38,126 bases of DNA from Rhodopirellula maiorica SM1 (GTDB taxonomy: Bacteria; Planctomycetota; Planctomycetia; Pirellulales; Pirellulaceae): NCBI RefSeq assembly GCF_000346295.1, contig NZ_ANOG01000737.1, positions 1-38,126 on the forward strand, given 5' to 3'. Below the pieces are notes generated by a model. It did no database searches, had not been told where the DNA came from, and saw only the letters and a list, made by a program, of their open reading frames with translations. Of the stretch, positions 1 through 8,301 are shown in pieces (the first letter of the stretch is position 1; each line of letters begins with the position of its first letter). Made by a program: the position numbers and the translations under genes.

Positions 1-1
1 C

Positions 2-886
2 GTCGCACAAATGCGTCAATTCGACTCGCGAGTCGACTGGGACTGCGAAGTCAGAACGGTGTACCACGAGCAGAACCAGGGCTGCCAAGCGGCGGTCAGC
101 GGCGCGATCGATTGGTTCTTCTCGCACGTCGAAGCAGGCATCATTTTGGAGGACGATTGTGTTCCCGACCCTAGCTTCTTTACGTTTTGCCATGAGATGC
201 TTGATCGCTACCGCGACGACACGCGAGTGATGTCGATTTCGGGCGAGTGTTATCCGGGAGCATGGCAGGATCACTGCGACGCTTCGTATTCGTTTAGTAT
301 TTACTCGCTGATTTGGGGCTGGGCAACCTGGCGGCGAGCTTGGCAGCATTACGATGGCTCGCTGGCGACGTTTCCCGACGATGTCAAAAGCGGTTGGATC
401 GACCGATTTTTCCGGCGTGAATTTGTTCGCGACGAGTGGCTCGAGCATCTGTGGTACACCCACAACACGCCTGGTTTCACCTGGGATTACCAGTGGGTCT
501 ATGCAACGTGGATCCATTCAGGACTGTGCGTCATCCCAACCCAAAATTTGATCTCCAATATCGGCTGCGGCCCCGCAGCCACGCACACGGTCAGCGAAGA
601 CTGGAAGATGGCCAACCGGGTCGCCAGTTCATTGTCGTGGCCACTGAAACACCCCAGCGCCGTGCGGCGCGACTACTTGCTCGACGAAACGCTCGAGGAG
701 ACGCGTTACGAGATGACCGAGCCCGAGGAGGCACCGGAAGCGGAATGGGCCCCCGCCGTCGTCCGTCAACCGCCGCCCGATCCCTCCCGAGTACAACCGC
801 CCGCGAAGAAGCGACTATTCAGTCGCAAACGATTCCGCCGCTTCCTCCGCCGGCTCGCCGGAGGAGCGAGGAGTGAGGAGTCGTAA
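2..886 (+). CDS. GT-A type nucleotide-diphospho-sugar transferase, 5'-truncated by window edge
   Basis: The reading frame is open from the first bases, so the true start lies upstream; the ATG at 11 is probably internal. What is visible resembles the GT-A proteins often labelled HlpA-like nucleotide-diphospho-sugar transferases. These have an NxGCxxAVxxAIxWFF stretch followed by GIILEDDCxPDPSFF, which supplies the acidic metal/nucleotide-sugar site (around residues 44-52 counted from the ATG at 11), and then a WGWATWRRAW segment. The expected role is cytoplasmic transfer of a sugar from an NDP-sugar donor during glycan assembly. The last 60 or so residues are unlike the catalytic domain: a Glu/Pro-rich linker, then a basic Arg-rich tail ending in GGARSEES, encoded by purine-rich GAGGAG-type DNA. 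This tail may be non-essential and derived from repeat DNA. Family assignment is fairly secure; donor and acceptor are unknown. Confidence 0.8.
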   Translation, partial: VAQMRQFDSRVDWDCEVRTVYHEQNQGCQAAVSGAIDWFFSHVEAGIILEDDCVPDPSFFTFCHEMLDRYRDDTRVMSISGECYPGAWQDHCDASYSFSIYSLIWGWATWRRAWQHYDGSLATFPDDVKSGWIDRFFRREFVRDEWLEHLWYTHNTPGFTWDYQWVYATWIHSGLCVIPTQNLISNIGCGPAATHTVSEDWKMANRVASSLSWPLKHPSAVRRDYLLDETLEETRYEMTEPEEAPEAEWAPAVVRQPPPDPSRVQPPAKKRLFSRKRFRRFLRRLAGGARSEES

Positions 887-1165
887 GCGGGATCGCAGCA
901 AAGCGAAGATCCGGCATTGCAGCGAGTGAAAAGGGGAGGACAAGGAGAGCGGGAGTGGCAGCCGCACGAAGCGGCTGGCGAGAGCTGGGAACACCTTTCT
1001 CGCACGCTTTATTCCTAACAACGCCCCTACCCAGCGCTAGCTAGCGTCGCCCCTGACCTCCTCGCAGGGGAAGCAAATCACGCCAATGGCCCATAAAGCC
1101 GATCGACTATGCTGACGAGACTCTCCACGACTTTTGCTACAGCTTCCTCTTCCCCCGCCATTTTT

Positions 1166-1222
1166 CAATTTAAAATTGTCAATTTAACTTTTCCAAACTC
1201 CTCTCCCTGTCTCCCTGTCTCC
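1166..1222. repeat. Short AT-rich and pyrimidine repeats
   Basis: CAATTTAAAATTG at 1166-1178 is an inverted repeat (CAATTT and AAATTG around one A). CAATTTAA recurs at 1180-1187, 14 bp after its first copy. At 1202-1222 the octamer TCTCCCTG is tandemly repeated about 2.6 times. Such simple repeats are common between genes in some large bacterial genomes; no function is implied. Confidence 0.6.
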
Positions 1223-1321
1223 GAGACTACCCACGCCCCCCCTGTCCCACCTCCGGTCTATAGCCACGGGCTCGACAGAGAATTTCCTATCACAACGACG
1301 TGGGTCAAAAATCAATACCGC

Positions 1322-1361
1322 TATAATCCTACTAAACGCCGGTAACCGGTTTAGATTACCG
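1322..1361 (+). promoter_or_regulatory. Possible promoter -10 box with downstream inverted repeat
   Basis: TATAAT occurs at 1322-1327, a perfect sigma-70 type -10 hexamer, but I see no good -35 box 15-18 bp upstream. Thirteen bases downstream, CGGTAA (1340-1345) and TTACCG (1356-1361) form a perfect 6-bp inverted repeat. It would lie at the start of any transcript and could be an operator or a 5' hairpin. The site would drive the gene run that begins at 1965 through a leader of about 630 nt. This is a weak prediction. Confidence 0.22.
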
Positions 1362-1964
1362 TAAGTTCATGGCGAGCGTCCTTGTCATCGACGAAGGGGT
1401 CAGTCAGGATACTTTTGGTGCTCCAAGGGTTTAGATGTACGCATTGAATTACCTCAGCAACCATGGTCCTGCAATCCCTTGAATCATCTCCGTCTCCTAT
1501 TGGAAGAGCCAAGCAACAGCGGTTAGGAGAAGCAAAACGCCTCCCAGACCGATTGCGGCATTCCATCGCGTATTAGGCTGAAGGAACGTACGGCATCAGT
1601 GCCGCCAACTCGATCGCAAAATCGCGACAGATGCCAATTAAACCGCGTGGTGATTGGTCTGGTAAAAGGACATAAGCAAGTGCCACTAGGCATGAACAGC
1701 CAACGAGGCTTCAAAGGGTGGGTGCCACCCAAGTGGACGAAGTCCGCGCCGACACCTCCTTAATTCCGTTGCAACGCCGAATAGACTCACTAACGTTCCC
1801 ATCAACAACCTGCCAACGCTTGGTGTCTGGGACTTCGTGTTCAACAATCGATCAGACTCTTCCGGTCTCTGGAATAGACAAGGTGCTCGGACTCCCAAGG
1901 CGAATCATTTCACGCAGCCTAGAGATTTCTAACAAACTTTCTTGGTCACGCTGAAGCAGCAGTC

Positions 1965-3071
1965 ATGCGAGTTCTTGTAAATGGCCTTTCAGCGAATCAT
2001 CCCAGTGGCCGTCATGTTTTGCATGGCCACATAAAGCAATTGGCGACCTGGACTCCGGAGCATGTTTTTGACATGCTGGTGTCGCCTGACAACGATTTGG
2101 ATGAGTCTACGTTCCCAACAAACGTTCGCTATGTTTCTGTTCCACGATCGGTGCGTCGCACCAGTAGTCGGATAATTTGGGAAAGAAGCCAAATTCCTAG
2201 AATCATTCATCAGCAAAACAGTGATCTGTATTTTACGCCGACCGGTACAATTCTCTCACGTTGTCCTGTACCTCAGGTATCGTTAGCACAAAATCCTTGG
2301 TGCATGACGAGGGAAGTCCCCAAGACAATCACGCAGCAATTTATCGGAATGCTACAGCGACGTGCATACGCCAAGGCACAACGGTCCGCGGATTTAATGA
2401 CTTACAATTCGCATTACATGCGAAACCTGTATCGTCAGAATGCCAACGCGGACGCGGAGCACAGCGAGGTTGTTTACCAAGCGATTGGTGATTCGGCACA
2501 CATCGCCGCGCGTGAACAGCAGATACAAAGGTCGCCCAACACGATCCTGGCAGTCTCGGGGATGGCGGCATGGAAAGGTGCAGATCAATTAGTACTTGCT
2601 TTGAAACGTTTGCGGCAACAGGGTATAGATGCCAAACTGCGGTTGGTCGGGCCATGGCCGGACCCCAGTTACAAACGTCTCGTCCTCGATCTGATTAGCG
2701 AATCGAAACTGCAAGAGCACGTCAGCATTACGGGCAAGGTTCCTCGCAAACAGCTTTATGAAGAAATGGCTGCGGCAAGAGTCTTTGCTTTGCCGAGTCG
2801 CTGTGAGTCATTCGGTATACCTGCTGTGGAGGCCCAAGTGTTTGGCACACCCGTGATTGGCAGCAGCACGACTGCGATGGCCGAGATTGGTGGCCTAGGC
2901 GGAGAGTATTGCGATCCCTGGGACCTTGATGCGTTGGTGCGATTGCTGACGCGTCATCTCACGGACCAGCGGCATTGGCAGCTATTTTCCGATGCGGCTC
3001 GCGAAAATGCATTAAAGTATCGCTGGGACGTCTGCTCGCGACCACTGTTGCGGATGTTCATGCTTGTCTAA
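1965..3071 (+). CDS. Glycosyltransferase family 4 (GT-B fold)
   Basis: This 368-residue protein has the usual length and layout of a GT4 retaining glycosyltransferase. The N-terminal strand MRVLVNGL opens the acceptor domain. The C-terminal donor domain begins near residue 196 (ILAVSGMAAWKGADQL) and contains LRLVGPW. It ends in the characteristic acidic pair E281 and E289 within ESFGIPAVE, followed by GTPV. GT4 enzymes transfer a sugar from a nucleotide-sugar to a growing lipid-linked glycan at the cytoplasmic face of the membrane. The ATG at 1965 places the first beta strand at the very N-terminus, which supports this start, although there is no clear ribosome binding site. It is the first gene of the long + strand run. 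The specific sugar cannot be predicted. Confidence 0.9.
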   Translation: MRVLVNGLSANHPSGRHVLHGHIKQLATWTPEHVFDMLVSPDNDLDESTFPTNVRYVSVPRSVRRTSSRIIWERSQIPRIIHQQNSDLYFTPTGTILSRCPVPQVSLAQNPWCMTREVPKTITQQFIGMLQRRAYAKAQRSADLMTYNSHYMRNLYRQNANADAEHSEVVYQAIGDSAHIAAREQQIQRSPNTILAVSGMAAWKGADQLVLALKRLRQQGIDAKLRLVGPWPDPSYKRLVLDLISESKLQEHVSITGKVPRKQLYEEMAAARVFALPSRCESFGIPAVEAQVFGTPVIGSSTTAMAEIGGLGGEYCDPWDLDALVRLLTRHLTDQRHWQLFSDAARENALKYRWDVCSRPLLRMFMLV

Positions 3072-3092
3072 GAATTTCAGCTTGTCTAAGAA
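3062..3092 (+). repeat. 13-bp direct repeat at a gene junction
   Basis: GCTTGTCTAAGAA occurs at 3062-3074 and again at 3080-3092, a period of 18 bp. The first copy contains the TAA stop of the GT4 gene; the second lies in the following gap. It looks like a small local duplication of the gene's 3' end. Confidence 0.7.
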
Positions 3093-3150
3093 ACCGTGCG
3101 ATTCATTGCTAGACCAATCGCTGCTAACGCAATGCAGTGTAGCGGACACC

Positions 3151-4338
3151 ATGAAAAAGTCGCACGGTGCATGCCACTCGACCGTCGAGTCGTCATGCGG
3201 AAGAACTTCAACCGACCGGCATTGGTGGTCATTACGCCGATCCATTTCGCCGGGACGCAGCTACGTGCCTGTTATCGATGGGCTCCGCTGCATCGCCATC
3301 CTCTTCGTGGTCGTTTACCACTTGAACGACTATCTCGTTGCCAAAATGGGTGCCTGGGAAAGAGCTGAACTACGCGAAAATCCATTGTTCAATTTTTTCC
3401 ATGTCGGCAGCTGTGGCGTCCCACTGTTCTTCGCCATCAGTGGTTTCATTTTGTCGCTACCATTCTTGGTGCACAGCAAACAAGGTTCGGCTCCCAACCT
3501 GAAACACTACTTTCTGCGACGCGTCACTCGCTTGGAACCGCCATATTTGATCAATTTGGTCATCATTTTCGCATTGCTTTGCATTGTCAATGGTCAATCG
3601 TTCGCAGAATTATTACCTCACTTTGGTGCAAGCTGCCTGTATCTCCACAACCAGATATATGGCCAGATGAGCCAGATCAACTTTGTCGCTTGGTCACTGG
3701 AGATCGAGGTCCAGTTTTATCTATTGATGCCACTGATTGCATGGTTATTTTTCAAACGACGGGGACGTGCTCGCCGCAGTTGGCTGTGGTTGATACTGAT
3801 TGCGATCGTCGCCGCCAAGACGCTCTATGCCGCTTCGGCTCCGACTCGTTTGCAACTATCGTTACCTTTTGTGCTGGACCATTTTCTGGTTGGCATTTTG
3901 TTAGCCGATATTTTTGTCAATGATTGGCACCAAAACCCGAAACGGTCGCATGGGTTTGACGCTCTTGGTGTCGTTGCCTGGACCGCATTGGTGTGTCTTC
4001 AATTCGAATCGAGAACGCTATACTTGTTTCCTTTGGTGATGTTAGTTGCTTACATTGGCGCGATCCGTGGAAAGCTCATTCACGCTCTGTTGACAGCCGG
4101 CCCCGTCCCGATCATTGGTGGAATGTGTTACACGATCTACTTGTTTCATTTCTACATCATTAGCTTCGTCGGCCGTGGGATGTTGCCTCAAATCGTTGGT
4201 TTCGGTTACACATCAGCCATCCTCTTGATGATTGCCACGATCGTCCCCACCGTCATCATTGTCAGTTGCATCTTGTTCAAACTTTTCGAGCAGCCATTCA
4301 TGAACTGGCGACCATGGTCCCGCGGGATCGCAGCATAA
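3151..4338 (+). CDS. Acyltransferase 3 family membrane protein (sugar O-acyltransferase)
   Basis: The protein has about 395 residues and begins, after a polar leader, with the family hallmark VIDGLRCIAILFVVVYHL. H57 of YHL is the conserved histidine needed for acyl transfer. About ten hydrophobic segments follow, as is usual for this family, which moves acetyl or longer acyl groups onto extracytoplasmic sugars of O-antigens, exopolysaccharides and similar glycans. The frame stays open upstream to a TTG at 3064 that would overlap the previous gene. The ATG at 3151 is preferred because the extra residues are polar and unlike the family. A second member lies at 28025. Which sugar is acylated, and with what, is unknown. 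Confidence 0.88.
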   Translation: MKKSHGACHSTVESSCGRTSTDRHWWSLRRSISPGRSYVPVIDGLRCIAILFVVVYHLNDYLVAKMGAWERAELRENPLFNFFHVGSCGVPLFFAISGFILSLPFLVHSKQGSAPNLKHYFLRRVTRLEPPYLINLVIIFALLCIVNGQSFAELLPHFGASCLYLHNQIYGQMSQINFVAWSLEIEVQFYLLMPLIAWLFFKRRGRARRSWLWLILIAIVAAKTLYAASAPTRLQLSLPFVLDHFLVGILLADIFVNDWHQNPKRSHGFDALGVVAWTALVCLQFESRTLYLFPLVMLVAYIGAIRGKLIHALLTAGPVPIIGGMCYTIYLFHFYIISFVGRGMLPQIVGFGYTSAILLMIATIVPTVIIVSCILFKLFEQPFMNWRPWSRGIAA

Positions 4339-4374
4339 TACAGTGTTATCTCCAATCCTCTCAGGACGAATTCG

Positions 4375-5232
4375 TTGTCGGTCATGAAGTCGTCTCCTCC
4401 ACGTCCCACTGAATCGCTTCCCATCACGGTGATTGAGGCGCCAGCGGGGATGTTCACATTGAATCTCGCGGAACTTTGGCGTTATCGCGACTTGCTGATG
4501 CTATTGGCTTGGCGGGATATCTCAGCTCGTTTTCGTCAAAGCTTAGTGGGCTATGGCTGGGCCGTGTTGAAACCGTTGCTTTCGGCTTTGATCTACACGC
4601 TGATTTTCAGTGTCTTTGTTCGAGTCGAAACCGACGTGCCCTATGTTATCTTTGCCTTCTCTGCATTGATTCCCTGGATGTACTTTTCGGCCTCACTTGG
4701 TGGAGTGACGGGGAGCGTCGTTGGTGGTGGATCGCTGCTGACGAAGGTTTACTTTCCACGACTGGTGTTGCCATTTGCCAGCGTGGTGGTCGGTCTGGTC
4801 GAGTTGCTGCTACAGTTGGTTGTCGTTGCAGGGCTGATGGCTTGGTATCACTACATACCAGGGTGGCAATTAATATGCCTACCGATTTTTGTCGCATTGA
4901 CCGTACTGACAGCGTTGGCATTTGGGATTTGGTTGACCGCATTGAACGTGCGGTATCGCGACGTTGGAATGGCGGTGCCATTCTTGATTCAAATTTGGAT
5001 GTACCTCTGTCCCATCGTCTATCCAATCACGCTGGTCCCAGAGAAATGGCGAGCACTTTACGCACTCAATCCAATGGTGGGCGTCATCGAAGGCTTCCGC
5101 TGGTCGCTATTGGGTACTGAAGCGCCCAACTGGCAAATGATGACCATTAGTTTCGCGGTTCTCACGGTGCTACTGATAGCCGGATTGATCTACTTCCGCA
5201 AAGTGGAAACCACCTTCGCGGATATTATTTGA
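4375..5232 (+). CDS. wzm: ABC-2 type polysaccharide export permease (Wzm-like)
   Basis: This 285-residue integral membrane protein shows the typical polysaccharide-export permease layout. An amphipathic N-terminus (LWRYRDLLMLLAWRDI, RFRQSLVGYGWAVLKP) precedes about six membrane spans, and the protein ends in FRKVETTFADII, a tail typical of this group. It should form the channel through which a completed undecaprenyl-linked glycan crosses the inner membrane, powered by the ATPase encoded next. The TTG at 4375 is preferred because AGGA lies 8 nt upstream; the ATG at 4384 would put that site 17 nt away. The stop overlaps the next start (TGATG), so the two subunits are translationally coupled. 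The transporter type implies chain synthesis in the cytoplasm rather than Wzx/Wzy polymerisation. Confidence 0.9.
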   Translation: MSVMKSSPPRPTESLPITVIEAPAGMFTLNLAELWRYRDLLMLLAWRDISARFRQSLVGYGWAVLKPLLSALIYTLIFSVFVRVETDVPYVIFAFSALIPWMYFSASLGGVTGSVVGGGSLLTKVYFPRLVLPFASVVVGLVELLLQLVVVAGLMAWYHYIPGWQLICLPIFVALTVLTALAFGIWLTALNVRYRDVGMAVPFLIQIWMYLCPIVYPITLVPEKWRALYALNPMVGVIEGFRWSLLGTEAPNWQMMTISFAVLTVLLIAGLIYFRKVETTFADII

Positions 5233-6518
5233 TGTCAACCGCAATCAAGATCGAAAACCTTTCCAAGCGTTACAAACTTGGGCTGACCCATGCCGGTTCG
5301 GTACGTGAATTGGTGAACCGCACGGCCTCGCGATTAATGGGTCGGTCCTCGAAACCCTCGGCATTGTCAGCCGAGGATCCTTCGCGCGTCGATAGCGACG
5401 GAATGTTCTGGGCGTTGCGAGATATTGACCTCGAAATTCCGACTGGTGAAGCGATCGGAATCATCGGTCGTAACGGCGCGGGCAAAAGTACGCTCCTGAA
5501 AGTCCTCTCTAGGATCACGCAGCCGACCGCAGGCCGTATCGAATTGCGTGGACGTGTCGCCAGCTTGTTGGAGGTTGGCACAGGCTTTCATCCCGAGCTA
5601 ACAGGCAGAGAAAATGTCTATCTGAACGGTACGATCTTGGGAATGACGCGTACCGGGATTCGCAAACGGTTCAATGAAATCGTTCAGTTTGCAGGCATTG
5701 AGAAGTTTATCGACACTCCTGTGAAACGATATAGCAGTGGCATGACTGTGCGGCTGGGTTTCGCAGTGGCAGCGCATTTGGAACCTGAAATACTGATCGT
5801 TGACGAAGTCCTGGCAGTCGGGGACATCGAGTTTCAGCAGCGATGCTTGGGAAAGATGGACGAAGTCGCCTCCAGCGGTCGAACGGTATTGTTTGTCAGC
5901 CATAATATGGCGACCGTTAGGCAGCTAACAGAAAGGTCTGTTGTACTAAAGCAAGGATCCATTGCGTTCCTGGGGCCAACTGAAGAAGCCATCGACGTTT
6001 ATACCGCTAACAATCGCGACGTCGCCAATGATTCGGGACGTCGGCAGATGGACGGTATGGGCGAGCGGGTTCGCCTCGAATCGATCCGGTTTCAAAAGAA
6101 CGATACATTTTTCGAAGTGGACGAACCGTTGATTATCGACGTTGTCTCACGTTCGCTGGAATACTCTGGAGACGCCCGCATCTCGCTAACAATGTACCGC
6201 GGTGATGGCGCTCCCGTTGGAAGCTGCTTCTCGAGAGAATCTGTTTCATTACAAGCCAACAACACGACGAAAATCAACCTGCAATTGAACGATTTGAGGT
6301 TAGCACCCGGTAGTTATTATTTCGCAATCTCGATTGGCACGGGCAACCATCAGACCGGGTTTGTTGATTTCGATTGCGTGACGGATGTACTCCATTTCGA
6401 AGTCGTGCGGCCGGTGCTGGATAGTGGCGTGGTAGCAATCTGGCATAACAGCTGGGGAGCCATCCACTTGCCTACTCCGATCGTCACTTCACGGAAGAGT
6501 CTGGAAAGTTACCAGTAA
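5232..6518 (+). CDS. wzt: Polysaccharide export ABC ATPase with C-terminal Wzt-like domain
   Basis: The N-terminal half is a complete nucleotide-binding domain: Walker A GRNGAGKST (residues 79-87), signature RYSSGMTVRLGFAV (166-179), Walker B ILIVDE (187-192) and H-loop H224. Roughly residues 255-428 form an extra beta-rich domain. Such domains in Wzt proteins bind the modified non-reducing end of the glycan and select finished chains for export, so a terminal methyl, sulfate or similar cap is plausible here. The ATG at 5232 shares its A with the TGA of the permease gene, and the stop overlaps the next gene as TAATG. ATP hydrolysis would drive export through the Wzm partner. Capsule or teichoic acid exporters share the ATPase core, but the C-terminal extension favours the O-antigen type. 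Confidence 0.92.
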   Translation: MSTAIKIENLSKRYKLGLTHAGSVRELVNRTASRLMGRSSKPSALSAEDPSRVDSDGMFWALRDIDLEIPTGEAIGIIGRNGAGKSTLLKVLSRITQPTAGRIELRGRVASLLEVGTGFHPELTGRENVYLNGTILGMTRTGIRKRFNEIVQFAGIEKFIDTPVKRYSSGMTVRLGFAVAAHLEPEILIVDEVLAVGDIEFQQRCLGKMDEVASSGRTVLFVSHNMATVRQLTERSVVLKQGSIAFLGPTEEAIDVYTANNRDVANDSGRRQMDGMGERVRLESIRFQKNDTFFEVDEPLIIDVVSRSLEYSGDARISLTMYRGDGAPVGSCFSRESVSLQANNTTKINLQLNDLRLAPGSYYFAISIGTGNHQTGFVDFDCVTDVLHFEVVRPVLDSGVVAIWHNSWGAIHLPTPIVTSRKSLESYQ

Positions 6519-7510
6519 TGGCAGCCGCAACGATTCATTCCTTTAAAAAACCGACGAACATCACAACAGAACAAGTCGTTTGTGTATGTGGTAGTCACCG
6601 CTTGATCGATCTTGGCGAATGTCGCACTCCCGGATTATCGCGATGCAGCGAATTCGAACATCAAGTCAGCACACAGGTTGCCCCCGGGCGATTATATCGC
6701 TGCCTCAACTGCCATTTGGGACTGCGGTTGCCGCGCCCCAACGACGCGGTCATCGCATCTCTCTATGAAACGCTTCCTGCGAATCGCTGGCACAAGGCTG
6801 CGGTTGAGGGCAGTGCGCAACATTACTTGATCAAACGGCTCAGAAACCGACATCGCGAACCATTGTCAATTTTGGATATTGGGGCCTTCGACGGCAGTTT
6901 CCTCGCAGCGATTCCGAATGGCTTTTCCAAATCTGCTATTGAACCCTCTGACGCTGCGGCGGATCTGAAGAAAAACGGGATCATGGTACTCAAACCATTT
7001 CTCAAACCAGCAAAGGATGTCGAAGCCGGGCAGTATGATATTGTAACGATGTTTGATGTGTTCGAGCACCTTGCTGACCCTCTGGAGGGCATGCGTTCGG
7101 CTATGTCCTATGTGCGGCCAGGTGGCAAATTGTTCGTTGGCACCGGAGATATGGATCATTGGTCCTGGCGGCAAACTCAAGGAACACATTGGTACCTCGA
7201 CCCGATTCAACATCTCGCTGTGGGCAGTCGTAAGCACTTTCGATGGCAGTCAACACAGCTCAATGCATCGTCCTGTCGTATCTTTGCCTTCAGTCATCAA
7301 CCAGGCACACTTGGTCAACGATGCTCACAAGCTTTAACCACAATCTATTTCGGGGCTAAACGACGCGGTGGGATCAGCCGGGGACTTGTTCGATTGATGA
7401 ATCATTTTCGCGTTTTTCGTCAAAATGCAGGCAAGGATGCGATGCCGTACACCCAACAATTGCACGACCACTTGTTAGCAGAATACACGCGAGCCGAGCT
7501 GGGGAAATGA
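6518..7510 (+). CDS. SAM-dependent methyltransferase with N-terminal Cys pairs
   Basis: The 330-residue protein starts with a likely zinc ribbon: C22 and C24 pair with C62 and C65 (RCLNC). A class I methyltransferase core follows, with motif I at about 118-128 (ILDIGAFDGSF), an acidic loop near IEPSD, and the stretch YDIVTMFDVFEHLADP typical of the Methyltransf_23/11 group. The late region (DHWSWRQTQGTHWY, then PIQHL and GSRKHF) resembles methyltransferases found in glycan clusters. It probably methylates a sugar or sugar nucleotide in the cytoplasm. The start forms TAATG with the Wzt stop. Position directly after the transporter suggests a role in chain-end modification, but that is inference from context. 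Confidence 0.85.
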   Translation: MAAATIHSFKKPTNITTEQVVCVCGSHRLIDLGECRTPGLSRCSEFEHQVSTQVAPGRLYRCLNCHLGLRLPRPNDAVIASLYETLPANRWHKAAVEGSAQHYLIKRLRNRHREPLSILDIGAFDGSFLAAIPNGFSKSAIEPSDAAADLKKNGIMVLKPFLKPAKDVEAGQYDIVTMFDVFEHLADPLEGMRSAMSYVRPGGKLFVGTGDMDHWSWRQTQGTHWYLDPIQHLAVGSRKHFRWQSTQLNASSCRIFAFSHQPGTLGQRCSQALTTIYFGAKRRGGISRGLVRLMNHFRVFRQNAGKDAMPYTQQLHDHLLAEYTRAELGK

Positions 7511-8301
7511 AAAACATAATTCATGCTCTGTTTGGCTTCGTGGGTCTGGATGTACGTCTCAAAAGTCGTCTGCTTGCCACTCGGAATGAAGAAAAACGGT
7601 TAGCCCAGCTCACGCCCTGGAAGCAACTATTGCGATACAACCCGGCCACAATATTGGATATTGGCGCCAATGACGGGTATAGCGTGAAAGTATTCCGTGA
7701 ATGGATGCCTGAGGCTACGATCTATAGCTTTGAACCGATTGCGGATTGCTTTCGGCAAGTCGAGCAAGTCCTAAACGAAACCCCGCCGGGCCAGGCATTT
7801 CATTTCGCATTGGGAGACACCAACGAAACCTCGATCATCCACCGAAATCAATCCACGCCCAGTTCGTCGCTTTTGCCGATGGACGACCTGCACCGTGACG
7901 AATTTCCCCATACCACTAACTTCGTCGACGAAACGATTCAAGTTAAACGACTAGATGACGTTGCGGATCAGTTGCAGATTGTCGGTCCGCTGATCGTCAA
8001 GATTGACGTTCAAGGGTTTGAGGATCGTGTGATTCGTGGCGGTGAACGGACGCTAAAAATGGCGCACGCAATCATCGTCGAACTGTCGTCCTACTCACTG
8101 TATCAAGGGCAACCATCGTTCGCAGATGTTCACTCTCAACTCGATCGCCTGGGTTTCGTTTTCCGCGGCACGGTCGACCAAATGCTCAGTCCCCACGATG
8201 GACGTGTTTTGCAGTTCGATGGCTTGTTCGAAAACTTGCGATTTCAAATGGAGAGCCAGTCCAAGGAATCGCAACTGGCAAACGTCGTGCCCAACAAATG
8301 A
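7507..8301 (+). CDS. FkbM family methyltransferase
   Basis: This 264-residue protein has the FkbM pattern. Motif I is TILDIGANDGYS (48-59), followed by the SFEPI strand that binds the SAM ribose. Then come the conserved VKRLDDVAD segment and the acidic strand LIVKIDVQGFEDRVIRGG that closes the active site. FkbM enzymes O-methylate sugars or macrolide-type hydroxyls. The gene overlaps the previous one by ATGA (7507-7510) and the next by ATGA at 8298, so it is inside a coupled series. This is the first of four FkbM-type genes in the window. They differ clearly in their N-terminal parts, which argues for different acceptors rather than recent duplication. Confidence 0.9.
   Translation: MKNIIHALFGFVGLDVRLKSRLLATRNEEKRLAQLTPWKQLLRYNPATILDIGANDGYSVKVFREWMPEATIYSFEPIADCFRQVEQVLNETPPGQAFHFALGDTNETSIIHRNQSTPSSSLLPMDDLHRDEFPHTTNFVDETIQVKRLDDVADQLQIVGPLIVKIDVQGFEDRVIRGGERTLKMAHAIIVELSSYSLYQGQPSFADVHSQLDRLGFVFRGTVDQMLSPHDGRVLQFDGLFENLRFQMESQSKESQLANVVPNK

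Larger units (their letters stand above)
887..1964. other. Long intergenic region without a supportable gene
   Basis: About 1.08 kb separates the first gene from the main run. No open frame on either strand looks like a protein. The first part (887-1030) is purine-rich and holds a 7-bp hairpin, CAGCCGC/GCGGCTG, at 959-977. The middle part (1160-1225) is AT- and pyrimidine-rich with short direct and inverted repeats. Around 1322-1361 there is a perfect TATAAT followed by an inverted repeat. From about 1370 to 1964 I see no recognisable feature. The stretch may contain decayed coding sequence, but I could not identify any parent gene. It is the natural place for the main promoter of the downstream cluster. 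Confidence 0.6.

Noticed and set aside
959-977. 7-bp hairpin considered as terminator of the first gene
   Set aside because: No T-run follows and it is 73 nt beyond the stop; it is mentioned only as part of the intergenic description.
766-1021. Two minus-strand frames at the end of the first gene
   Set aside because: They arise from purine-rich repeat-like DNA and give Arg/Ser/Pro-rich low-complexity products.
1166-1222. Possible CRISPR or mobile-element end
   Set aside because: The repeats are short simple-sequence units without spacers of constant length, and no transposase or cas gene is present anywhere in the window.
4476-5120. Open frame of 214 codons in another plus frame of the permease gene
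   Set aside because: The permease has the correct length, topology and context; the alternative product is Arg/Trp/Cys-rich and resembles nothing.
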